Assembly: GCF_019396385.1 (NCBI RefSeq)
Contig: NZ_JAHKRN010000068.1
Span: 1 to 37,234 of the forward strand
Reading direction: 5' to 3'
Source: Nonomuraea harbinensis
Lineage (GTDB): Bacteria > Actinomycetota > Actinomycetes > Streptosporangiales > Streptosporangiaceae
DNA length: 37,234 bases
This document shows positions 7,734 through 14,530 of this stretch, piece by piece. The notes under the pieces were generated by a model. The model saw only the letters and a program-made list of their open reading frames with translations, did no database searches and was not told the origin of the DNA. Within the stretch, counting starts at the first letter, position 1; each line of letters opens with the position of its first letter. The translations under genes and the position numbers were made by a program.

Positions 7734-7957
7734 CCAGAAGTCCCGCTGTGCCAGAAGCCGAGGTACGTCAGAAGCCCAGGTGCCCGAAGCCAAGCCTCCC
7801 GGAAGTCGGGGTGCAGGAGGCCGGGGGTGCAGGAGGCCCAGGGCGCCGAAGGTCAAGTGTGCCGAAAGCCGAGGGCGCCGAGTGCCAAGCCTGCCGGAAG
7901 CCCGGCCGTCCAGAAGTCCAGCCCGTCCAGAGCCCAGCCGCCCTGAATCCCGCTCGC
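7734..7957. repeat. Degenerate tandem repeat, about 14 units of 15-18 bp
   Basis: Units begin with a variant of CC(A/G)GAAG and continue with a GC-rich tail, for example CCAGAAGTCCCGCTGTG, CCGAAGCCAAGCCTC, CCGAAAGCCGAGGGCG and CCGGAAGCCCGGCCGT. Unit length drifts between 15 and 18 (mostly 16), so a reading frame would not be kept. Open frames over it on both strands are therefore probably fortuitous. It fills the gap between the genes at 7210 and 8137. Confidence 0.65.
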
Positions 7958-8121
7958 CATAGAACCGCAAGCCTGTCCGCCGCGTACTGACAGACAAGGG
8001 CAGCGGTCGTCTTGAAGGGGCAAAAGCGTCGTTCATGTCATAACGGCTCTCCGGAGTTCGGTCCGGACACTCAGAGGGCTGTAGTAACGTGCGTGCCGGA
8101 CCCGCGTCACGAGTTTGCAAA

Positions 8122-8130
8122 GCGGAGGAG
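8122..8130 (+). promoter_or_regulatory. Ribosome binding site fixing the VanY-like start
   Basis: GCGGAGGAG lies 6 nt before GTG 8137 and decides that start over the longer in-frame reading from 8089. Confidence 0.7.
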
Positions 8131-8136
8131 TCGAAC

Positions 8137-9261
8137 GTGCCAGCCCCTCGGTCAGCAGGTCTGATCGCGGTTGTCATGACGATGACCTCCCTGGCGGGCG
8201 TGCCCGTGGCCGGGGCGGCCCAGGCCGCCGGGCCGGCCGCGGATGCCGGTCAGCAGGCCGTACGAGAGACCGCGGCGAACAAGAGGGCGAACGAGAACCC
8301 GAAGGACCTCACCGCGCTGCGCAAGGAAGCGCAGCGTTCCGCCCAGGAGCTGGAGGACGCCACCAAGGCTCTGGAGAAGCGCCGCACGGACTTCGCCGCC
8401 GCCGAGAAGGAGCTCAAGGAGAAGCTGAAGGCCCTTGAGGTGGCGGAGCGGCAGCTCGCGCAGGTGCGGCGGCCGGTGTCGCAGCTGGCCGAGCTGCTCT
8501 ACCAGCAGCCCGTCGGCGCCGACGGGGTGGCGTCGTTCCTGGCCGGTGACTCCAACAGCGATACCTTGCGGGCGCTGGCGAACGTCAACCACATGGTCAC
8601 GGTGCGGCAGCACGCGGTGGAGGAGACGAGCACGCTCACCCTGCACACGCAGCGGCTGGCCGGCGACGCGCAGGAGTTGCGGGCGGGCAACCTGCTCGCC
8701 GAGGCGCAGATGGCGGCGGAGATCGACCTGCTCAGGAAGAAGTCCGACAAGGTCGTCAAGTCGCTGACCCAGCAGCTGGTGAAGCTCGGCATCAAGATCG
8801 ACAAGGTGGAGAAGGCGGCGCTCGGGTGCAACCCGCTGCGGGCGGCCACGGCCAACGACTACCCGAACGGGCTGATCCCGACGAGCATGCTCTGCCCGTT
8901 GCAGCAGAAGGGGCACAGCCTGCGGGCGGACGCGGCGATCGCGTTCGTCAGCTTGAACGAGGCCTACCGCAAGCAGTTCGGCAGGCCGATGTGCGTGACG
9001 GACGCCTACCGGAGCCTGGCGGAGCAGCAGTCGGTCTACTACCGGCGGCCGGGGTTCGCGGCCGTGCCGGGGAAGAGCAACCACGGGCTGGGGCTGGCCG
9101 TGGACCTGTGTGGCGGGGTGGAGAGGTTCCGGTCGGCGGAGTTCAACTGGCTGGAGAAGTACGGCAAGAAGTACGGGTGGATCCATCCCGACTGGGCCTA
9201 CCGCAGCCCGTTCGAGCCGTGGCACTGGGAGTACGATCCCGAGGCCGACTCGGTGCTTTAG
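8137..9261 (+). CDS. Secreted coiled-coil D-Ala-D-Ala carboxypeptidase (VanY/M15 family)
   Basis: This 374-residue protein has an N-terminal signal peptide (AGLIAVVMTMTSLAGVPVAGAAQAA). A long Lys/Glu-rich coiled coil follows (about residues 50-110 and 150-220: RKEAQRSAQELEDATKALEK and similar). The C-terminal zinc peptidase domain, about residues 255-370, shows the M15B signatures SNHGLGLAVDLC (zinc His and Asp) and EPWHWEY (zinc His), plus the substrate-pocket segment VTDAYRSLAEQQ. It should trim the terminal D-Ala of cell-wall stem peptides outside the membrane; the coiled coil may tether or gate it as in other envelope hydrolases. It is a stand-alone gene, convergent with marR (stops overlap by 4 nt). 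Confidence 0.88.
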   Translation: MPAPRSAGLIAVVMTMTSLAGVPVAGAAQAAGPAADAGQQAVRETAANKRANENPKDLTALRKEAQRSAQELEDATKALEKRRTDFAAAEKELKEKLKALEVAERQLAQVRRPVSQLAELLYQQPVGADGVASFLAGDSNSDTLRALANVNHMVTVRQHAVEETSTLTLHTQRLAGDAQELRAGNLLAEAQMAAEIDLLRKKSDKVVKSLTQQLVKLGIKIDKVEKAALGCNPLRAATANDYPNGLIPTSMLCPLQQKGHSLRADAAIAFVSLNEAYRKQFGRPMCVTDAYRSLAEQQSVYYRRPGFAAVPGKSNHGLGLAVDLCGGVERFRSAEFNWLEKYGKKYGWIHPDWAYRSPFEPWHWEYDPEADSVL

Positions 9262-9734
9262 GGCTCTTCACGTGTGCTCGTCGCCGACGCGCCGATGGTC
9301 TGCTCGATGCCGATCAGGGCTTCCAGTTGTTGTGCGGACAGCGACGCGGTGAAGTGGCGGTGGATCGAGGCGAGATGGGCCGGGGCGGCCTCGGCGTAGA
9401 CCTGCCGGCCTGACTCGGTGAGCACGACGTCGTCGCCGCGGCCGTCGAGCTCGCAGGCTTGGCGGGCGATCAGCCCTCGCCGTTCCATCCGGCCGAGTTG
9501 GCGGGACAGCCGGCTGTGGGCCCAGTTCATCCGGGCGGTGAGGCCGTTCACCCGGATGCAGTGCTCGCCGTCGGACATCGCCACCACCGCGTCCAGCACC
9601 TCGTAGTCGGCCATCGACAGGCCTGTGTCCCGCTCCAGGTCGCGCGCGATCTCCGCGTCCACGAGCAGGTGCAGCCTGCGGTAGGCCGCCCAGGCCTGGC
9701 GCGCGGTCTCTTCTTGCGGTCGCGGTCTCGTCAT
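9258..9734 (-). CDS. MarR-family transcriptional regulator
   Basis: This is a 158-residue winged-helix repressor. The core reads LSMADYEVLDAVVAMSDGEHCIRVNGL, then the recognition helix HSRLSRQLGRMERRGLI and the wing CELDGRGDDVVLTESGRQVY. ATG 9734 is chosen because TACACT, a good -10 box on the minus strand (9742-9747), ends 7 nt before it, giving a leaderless message. The in-frame ATG at 9764 lies inside an operator. Two palindromes, at 9758-9769 and 9791-9802, between it and the divergent hydrolase are the likely binding sites. It probably represses itself and the hydrolase until a small aromatic or lipophilic ligand binds. The ligand is unknown. Confidence 0.88.
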   Translation of the reverse strand: MTRPRPQEETARQAWAAYRRLHLLVDAEIARDLERDTGLSMADYEVLDAVVAMSDGEHCIRVNGLTARMNWAHSRLSRQLGRMERRGLIARQACELDGRGDDVVLTESGRQVYAEAAPAHLASIHRHFTASLSAQQLEALIGIEQTIGASATSTREEP

Positions 9735-9757
9735 GGGGATCAGTGTAAGGAATTTTC

Positions 9758-9769
9758 GTGACATGTAAC
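9758..9769. promoter_or_regulatory. Putative MarR operator 1 (overlaps -35 of hydrolase promoter)
   Basis: GTGACATGTAAC is an 11/12 palindrome, nearly identical to the second site 33 bp away. Its first six bases (GTGACA, 9758-9763) could be the -35 of the plus-strand hydrolase promoter, with TATCGT (9781-9786) as -10 after a 17-bp spacer. It also lies near the expected -35 region of the minus-strand marR promoter. A protein bound here would block both promoters. Confidence 0.6.
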
Positions 9770-9790
9770 GAGACTTCCTCTATCGTCTTC

Positions 9791-9802
9791 GTTACATGTA
9801 AC
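9791..9802. promoter_or_regulatory. Putative MarR operator 2 (perfect palindrome)
   Basis: GTTACATGTAAC is a perfect 12-bp palindrome. It sits at the expected transcription start of the hydrolase promoter and 33 bp centre to centre (three helical turns) from operator 1, so both sites lie on the same face of the DNA. Confidence 0.65.
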
Positions 9803-9819
9803 CAAAGAGCGGAGGCGTG

Positions 9820-10698
9820 ATGTCGTTCGAGCAGCGCATGATCGAGGTCAACGGGGTCGAGCTGAGCACGGAGTCCTTCGGCCGGTCGGAGCATCCCGCG
9901 ATCCTCCTGGTCCATGGCGCGGGTCACTCACTGCTGGCATGGGAGGAGGACTTCGTCCGGCGGCTGGTGGCCGGGGGCCTGTACGTCATCCGCTATGACA
10001 GCCGGGACGCCGGCCTGTCGTCGAACTACCCGGCGGGGGCGCCGGCGTACGGGCTGCGGGACCTGGTCGCCGATGCCGCCGGCCTGATCGACGCCCTCGG
10101 CCTGACCAGCGCCCACGTCGTCGGCATGTCGCAGGGCGCGGCGATCGGTCAGCTTCTGGCGCTCGATCACCCCGGACGGGTCGCCTCGCTCACCCTCGCC
10201 TCCGCCACGCCCGGCGGGCCCGGGCACGAGCACCCGGACCTGCCGCGGATGTCGGCGGACCTCCAGGCCCTGTTCGCGGAGGAAGACCCCGGGCCCGACT
10301 GGTCCGACCGGGCCGGTGTCATCGACTACCTGGTGGAGGCCGAGCGGCCGTTCGCCGCCGCCTCAAGGCCGTTCGACGAGGCGGGCATGCGGGCCATGGC
10401 CACCCGGGTGGCCGGACGCACCAGGAACATCGCCGCCCAGCTGACCAACCCCTTCATGATCGATGCCGGGGAGCCGTGGCGGGGCCGGCTCGGGCAGATC
10501 ACCGCGCCGACGTTGGTGCTGCACGGCACCGAGGACCCCATGTTCCCCATCGAGCACGGACGTGCCCTGGCCGAGGAGATCCCCGGTGCACGCTTCGTGG
10601 CGATGGAGCAAACCGGTCACGAGGTCTTCCCCCGCGCCCAGTGGGACACCGTCGTCGACGCCGTCCTCGATCACACGAGGGCCTTCAGGCCGGTTTGA
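9820..10698 (+). CDS. Alpha/beta hydrolase
   Basis: This 292-residue alpha/beta hydrolase resembles the aclacinomycin methylesterase/haloperoxidase-like branch. It shows the oxyanion HGAG (32-35), the nucleophile elbow GMSQG (Ser about 104), the acid in LHGTEDPMFP and the final His in EQTGHEVFP. The ATG at 9820 is used, with GGAGG at 9811-9815; a GTG at 9817 is too close to that site. It is transcribed divergently from marR across two palindromic operators, so it is the probable repressed target and may act on the inducing ester. The substrate cannot be told from sequence. Confidence 0.85.
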   Translation: MSFEQRMIEVNGVELSTESFGRSEHPAILLVHGAGHSLLAWEEDFVRRLVAGGLYVIRYDSRDAGLSSNYPAGAPAYGLRDLVADAAGLIDALGLTSAHVVGMSQGAAIGQLLALDHPGRVASLTLASATPGGPGHEHPDLPRMSADLQALFAEEDPGPDWSDRAGVIDYLVEAERPFAAASRPFDEAGMRAMATRVAGRTRNIAAQLTNPFMIDAGEPWRGRLGQITAPTLVLHGTEDPMFPIEHGRALAEEIPGARFVAMEQTGHEVFPRAQWDTVVDAVLDHTRAFRPV

Positions 10699-11251
10699 TG
10701 GCGATGGACAGGTGGCCCGACGCCTGGGCGCCTGCCAGGGACTCCGCCTGGGTGAGGGTGGTGGCCAGGACGACGAGGGCGCCGTGGTCGTCGTCGGCCG
10801 ACGGGATGGTCAGCACGGTCACGTCGTCGGCGACCAGGGAGGCGGTCTGGGTGTCGCCGGCGGCGAGGACGCCGATGCGGGAGCCGGGGGAGATCAGGCG
10901 CACGGCGTCGGGGTCGGAGATGCGTACGGGGGTGGCGACCATGCCGGGCGGCAGGCGTAAGCGGTCGAGGAGGCGGGCGTCGGTGAGCGGCTCGCCGCGG
11001 CGCATGGGGGTGGCCAGGACGCGGCCGGTGGCGCCCGTGCGGAGGGCGCCGTCGGGCGGGGCGGGCATGGGCACGGCGCGCAGGTCGCCGGGGCGGAGCA
11101 CGCCGGGTGACAGGTCGCGGGCGGCGACCAGCACGGCCGGGCCCGCGGGCGGGCGCAGCGCGAGGTGGCCGCACAGGACGCCGAGGGCGGCCAGGACCGC
11201 GGCGATGAGGCGGCGGCGCCGCTCGCACCGCCGCAGCCAGGCGCGGATCAC
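10685..11251 (-). CDS. SAF-domain (CpaB/RcpC-like) membrane protein
   Basis: This 188-residue protein starts at GTG 11251, overlapping the MTA phosphorylase stop by 4 nt (GTGA). A basic tip (AWLRRCERRRR) is followed by one membrane helix (LIAAVLAALGVLCGHLAL) and an extracytoplasmic SAF domain. The SAF segment reads VLVAARDLSPGVLRPGDLRAVPMP, then ATPMRRGEPLTDARLL. SAF folds occur in Flp pilus assembly protein CpaB, antifreeze proteins and altronate dehydratase. No pilus genes lie nearby, so a pilus role is not supported here. Co-translation with the phosphorylase is clear, but a functional link is not. It converges on the hydrolase with a 14-nt overlap (10685-10698). Confidence 0.75.
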   Translation of the reverse strand: MIRAWLRRCERRRRLIAAVLAALGVLCGHLALRPPAGPAVLVAARDLSPGVLRPGDLRAVPMPAPPDGALRTGATGRVLATPMRRGEPLTDARLLDRLRLPPGMVATPVRISDPDAVRLISPGSRIGVLAAGDTQTASLVADDVTVLTIPSADDDHGALVVLATTLTQAESLAGAQASGHLSIAIKPA

Positions 11252-12054
11252 GGCAGCTCGAAGGGAAGCTTGATGCCGTCGAGGGCGGACCCGCAGGAGC
11301 ACGTGCGCTCCTCCGGCAGGGCCTGGACCGTGTCGGAGACGAGGGTGCGCATGCGGGCGACGTTGCGGGCGAAGAACGCCAGCACCTCTTCGTGGGTGAC
11401 GCCCTCGCCGGCCTCCACGCCGGCGTCGTGGTCGGTCACCAGCGACAGCGAGGTGTAGCAGAGGGCCAGCTCGCGGGCGAGCACGGCCTCGGGGAAGCCG
11501 GTCATGCCGACGATGGTCCAGCCGTTGCGCTGGAACCACTGCGACTCGGCCCTGGTCGAGAAGCGCGGGCCCTCGATGACCACGAGCGTGCCGCCGTCGG
11601 CGGTCTGCCACTCCCCGGCGTGGGCGGCGGCGACGGCGACCTCGCGCCCCGACGGGCAGTAGGGGTCGGCGAAGGAGACGTGGACCGCGCCGCCGGCGTC
11701 GTAGTAGGTCTGGACGCGGCCGGAGGTGCGGTCGACGAGCTGGTCGGGGACCACGATCGCGCCGGGGCCGAGCTCGGGCTTCAGCGAGCCGACCGCGCTC
11801 GGGGCGAGGACCTGGCGGACGCCGAGGGAGCGCAGGGCCCACAGGTTGGCGCGGTAGGGGATGCGGTGGGGCGGGAACCGGTGGTCCCGGCCGTGGCGGG
11901 GGATGAAGGCCACCGGACGCGAGCCGATGCGGCCCACCGTGACGACGTCGCTGGGCGGGCCGTAGGGGGTGGCGACCTCGACCTCCTCCGCCTCGTCGAG
12001 CAGGGAGTAGAAGCCGGAGCCGCCGATGACGCCGATGTCTGCGCGAATGACCAT
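11248..12054 (-). CDS. mtnP: S-methyl-5'-thioadenosine phosphorylase
   Basis: This 268-residue member of the purine nucleoside phosphorylase superfamily carries GVIGGSGFYS at the N-terminus (phosphate loop), RHGRDHRFPPHRIPYRAN, VIEGPRFSTRAES (substrate loop) and the GMTGFPEAVLARE/VTDHDAG region, as in MTAP rather than PNP. It splits methylthioadenosine into adenine and methylthioribose-1-phosphate for methionine salvage in the cytoplasm. The start at ATG 12054 has no ribosome binding site, but TACTCT (complement of 12062-12067) ends 7 nt before it, so it is probably leaderless. Its stop overlaps the SAF-domain gene. Confidence 0.9.
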   Translation of the reverse strand: MVIRADIGVIGGSGFYSLLDEAEEVEVATPYGPPSDVVTVGRIGSRPVAFIPRHGRDHRFPPHRIPYRANLWALRSLGVRQVLAPSAVGSLKPELGPGAIVVPDQLVDRTSGRVQTYYDAGGAVHVSFADPYCPSGREVAVAAAHAGEWQTADGGTLVVIEGPRFSTRAESQWFQRNGWTIVGMTGFPEAVLARELALCYTSLSLVTDHDAGVEAGEGVTHEEVLAFFARNVARMRTLVSDTVQALPEERTCSCGSALDGIKLPFELP

Positions 12055-12061
12055 GGCGCTG

Positions 12062-12067
12062 AGAGTA
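12062..12067 (-). promoter_or_regulatory. Probable -10 box of leaderless mtnP
   Basis: On the minus strand the sequence is TACTCT, matching TANNNT, and lies 7 nt from the ATG at 12054. Confidence 0.45.
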
Positions 12068-12175
12068 GCGGGCGGGGGAATGGGGTCGAAGAGGCCGAAT
12101 CTCGTTCTGTGGATATCGCGGGCGGGCGGGGTGAGGGCTGTGGACAAGGCGTGACCACCCAACGTGGCCGGTGCG

Positions 12176-12191
12176 ATACGCGTCGTATTAT
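12176..12191 (+). promoter_or_regulatory. Operator-like inverted repeat over the -10 box of the MFS gene
   Basis: ATACG-CGT-CGTAT (12176-12188) is a perfect 5-bp inverted repeat that overlaps TATTAT (12186-12191), a near-consensus -10 box. The box lies 6 nt before ATG 12198, so the gene looks leaderless and a repressor bound here would shut it off directly. Confidence 0.5.
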
Positions 12192-12197
12192 CGGCGC

Positions 12198-14165
12198 ATG
12201 CGGCAACGGGGCCTCGGGCTGATCATCATCGCGCTGATGCTCGGCATGCTGCTGGCCGCGCTCGACCAGACCATCGTGTCCACCGCGCTGCCCACGATCG
12301 TCGGCGACCTGGGCGGGCTCGATCACCTGTCGTGGGTGGTGACGGCCTACATCCTCGCCTCGACGGTGTCCACGCCGCTGTGGGGCAAGCTCGGCGACCA
12401 GTACGGGCGCAAGCGGCTGTTCATCGCCGCCATCGTGATCTTCCTGACCGGCTCCGCGCTGTGCGGGCTCAGCCGTAACATGGGCGAGCTGATCGGCTTC
12501 CGCGGCCTCCAGGGCCTCGGCGGCGGCGGCTTGATGGTGCTGGCCCAGGCCATCGTGGGCGACGTGGTCTCGGCCCGCGACCGGGGGAAGTACCAGGGGT
12601 TCTTCGGCGCCGTGTTCGCCGTGTCGAGCGTCGTCGGGCCGCTGGTCGGCGGCCTGTTCGTCGACCATCTGTCGTGGCACTGGGTGTTCTACGTCAACCT
12701 GCCGCTCGGCGCCGTCGCGCTGCTCGTGATCACCGCCGCGCTGCCCGGCGACCGCCAGCGCGCCCGCCACACCATCGACTACGCGGGCGTGGTCCTGCTG
12801 GGCGGCGCGACGTCCTGCCTGGTGCTGATCGCCACCTGGGGCGGCACCGTCTACCCGTGGGCCGACCCGGTGATCGTCGGGCTGGCGGTGGCGGCGGTCG
12901 TGATGCTGGCCGGCTGGGTGGCGGCCGAGCGCCGGGCGCGTGAGCCGGTGCTGCCGCTCGCCCTGTTCAGGAACCAGGCGTTCGCGGCGTCGTCGGTGGT
13001 GGGGTTCGTGGTCGGGTTCGGGATGTTCGGCGCGCTCACGTACCTGCCTCTCTACCTGCAGGTGGTCCACGGGGTGAGCGCCACGCTGTCGGGGGTCTAC
13101 CTGCTGCCGATGATGGCCGGCATGCTCACGCTGTCGATCGTGAGCGGGTTCGTCATCTCGAAGACCGGTAAATACCGCTTCCTGCCGATCGCGGGCACGG
13201 GCATCGCGACCGTGGGGATGTTCCTGCTGTCGACGCTGACCGAGTCGAGCGGCATGCCGGCCCTGGCGGTCTACCTGCTGATCCTCGGCGTGGGCATCGG
13301 CATGACCATGCAGGTGCTGGTGATCGTGGTGCAGAACGCGGTCTCGTTCAAGGACCTGGGGGTGGCCACGTCGGGGGCGACGTTCTTCCGGTCGATCGGC
13401 GGGTCGTTCGGGGTCGCGGCGCTCGGGGCGGTCTTCACCGGGCGGCTCGCGCAGGACGTGCGCGAGGTGCTGGCCAGGTCGTCGCTGCCGCCGGGGTTCG
13501 ACCCGGCCGAGGTGCAGAAGGATCCCACGGTGGTCCGGCGGCTGCCGCCCGGCCTCGCGGCCGAGTTCCTCCACGCGTACGCCGACTCGATCGCCATGGT
13601 GTTCCGGGTGGCGGCGCCGGTCATGCTGGTGGCGTTCCTGCTGTCGTGGTTCATCCCGCAGCAGCGGCTCAGGGAGACGACGAAGGCGGCCGACCTGGGC
13701 GAATGCCTGGGTGCGACGTCGGCCGAGCGTTCGTCGCTGGAGGAGGTGGAGCGCGGCCTGGTCCGGCTCGCCGACGCCGAGCTGCGCACGGGCTACTACA
13801 CCCGGATGGGCGATCTGGCCGGGCTGGCGGGCATGAGGCCGGAAGGGGTGTGGATCATCGCCCGGCTGGGCGGCAAGGGCTGGGTGTCGGCCGCCGCCCT
13901 GGCGGAGCGGGCGCGGGTCAGCAGGGAGCAGGGCAGACCGTACGCCGACCAGCTCGTCGACGACGGGTTTCTGGAGCGTTCGGCGGACGGCGAGATGCTG
14001 CGGCTCACCGAGCGCGGCCAGGAAGCCGCGCTGCGGCTGCTGCGTTGCTCACGCGAGGCGCTGAGCAGGTCGGTCGCCGACTGGGGGCCGCATCCGCAGC
14101 TGGAGGAGCTGCTCGACCGGGTCGCTCCGGATCTGCTCGGGGCCCTGGTGGACCGCCCGCGTTAG
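12198..14165 (+). CDS. MFS multidrug transporter (EmrB/QacA type) with C-terminal winged-helix domain
   Basis: This 655-residue fusion has about 14 membrane helices over residues 5-485. Drug/proton antiporter signatures are visible: LDQTIVSTALPTIVGDLG (motif D1), GKLGDQYGRKRLF (motif A) and a motif-C-like GFFGAVFAVSSVVGPLVGGLF. The last ~140 residues (after FIPQQRLRETT) are soluble and resemble a MarR-type winged helix: VWIIARLGGKGWVSAAALAE, then EQGRPYADQLVDDGFLER and a LTERGQEAALRLL tail. It should export toxic hydrophobic compounds; the cytoplasmic domain may bind drug or DNA. ATG 12198 lacks a ribosome binding site and follows TATTAT by 6 nt. The stop overlaps the convergent fmdB-like gene by 4 nt. 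Confidence 0.88.
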   Translation: MRQRGLGLIIIALMLGMLLAALDQTIVSTALPTIVGDLGGLDHLSWVVTAYILASTVSTPLWGKLGDQYGRKRLFIAAIVIFLTGSALCGLSRNMGELIGFRGLQGLGGGGLMVLAQAIVGDVVSARDRGKYQGFFGAVFAVSSVVGPLVGGLFVDHLSWHWVFYVNLPLGAVALLVITAALPGDRQRARHTIDYAGVVLLGGATSCLVLIATWGGTVYPWADPVIVGLAVAAVVMLAGWVAAERRAREPVLPLALFRNQAFAASSVVGFVVGFGMFGALTYLPLYLQVVHGVSATLSGVYLLPMMAGMLTLSIVSGFVISKTGKYRFLPIAGTGIATVGMFLLSTLTESSGMPALAVYLLILGVGIGMTMQVLVIVVQNAVSFKDLGVATSGATFFRSIGGSFGVAALGAVFTGRLAQDVREVLARSSLPPGFDPAEVQKDPTVVRRLPPGLAAEFLHAYADSIAMVFRVAAPVMLVAFLLSWFIPQQRLRETTKAADLGECLGATSAERSSLEEVERGLVRLADAELRTGYYTRMGDLAGLAGMRPEGVWIIARLGGKGWVSAAALAERARVSREQGRPYADQLVDDGFLERSADGEMLRLTERGQEAALRLLRCSREALSRSVADWGPHPQLEELLDRVAPDLLGALVDRPR

Positions 14166-14461
14166 TTAGAAGCGGCGGCGGGGGCGGGGGCCGACTCGGC
14201 GGGCTTGCTGTCCGACTTCGACTCGGACTTCGAAGAGGACGAGCTGTCGGACTTCGAGGAAGAGGACGAGGAGGAGCCCGACGACGAGCGGTTGTCGGTC
14301 TTGTAGAAGCCCGAGCCCTTGAAGACGATCCCGACCGCCGAGAACACCTTGCGCAGCTGCCCCTCGCACGCGGGGCACACGGTCAACGCGTCGTCACTGA
14401 ATTTCTGAACGACCTCGAGCTGTTCGGCGCAGTCGTTGCAGGCGTACTGGTAGGTCGGCAC
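14162..14461 (-). CDS. FmdB-family zinc-ribbon protein
   Basis: This 99-residue protein has a strong AGGAGGA ribosome binding site. The N-terminal zinc ribbon is complete (MPTYQYACNDC, then LTVCPACEGQLRKVFS, then GIVFKGSGFYKTD), which is the FmdB/CxxC_CxxC_SSSS pattern. The rest is a low-complexity Ser/Lys/Asp tail ending in Pro/Ala. FmdB proteins are widespread; proposed regulatory roles are not settled. It lies downstream of the antiporter on the same strand (69 nt gap) and in many actinomycetes sits close to mtnP, as here except for the intervening MFS gene. Confidence 0.88.
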   Translation of the reverse strand: MPTYQYACNDCAEQLEVVQKFSDDALTVCPACEGQLRKVFSAVGIVFKGSGFYKTDNRSSSGSSSSSSSKSDSSSSSKSESKSDSKPAESAPAPAAASN

Positions 14462-14530
14462 GCGTTCCTCCTAGCAGGCTTTGGCACTCATGCCTTGCGA
14501 CTGCTAATGGTAACCGATGCGGTCAAACGC

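Noticed and set aside
7440..8177. Long minus-strand frame and several plus-strand frames over the 16-bp tandem array
   Set aside because: Unit length is not a multiple of three, frames exist on both strands, and none has a ribosome binding site or a recognisable domain.
9735..9764. Longer marR start at ATG 9764 with AGGAAG upstream
   Set aside because: That ATG lies inside a palindromic operator, and ATG 9734 has a -10 box at the exact leaderless distance. The longer form cannot be fully excluded.
11781..13574. 597-residue open frame antisense to the MFS transporter
   Set aside because: It is His/Arg/Asp-rich low complexity mirroring the sense codons and has no plausible start region.
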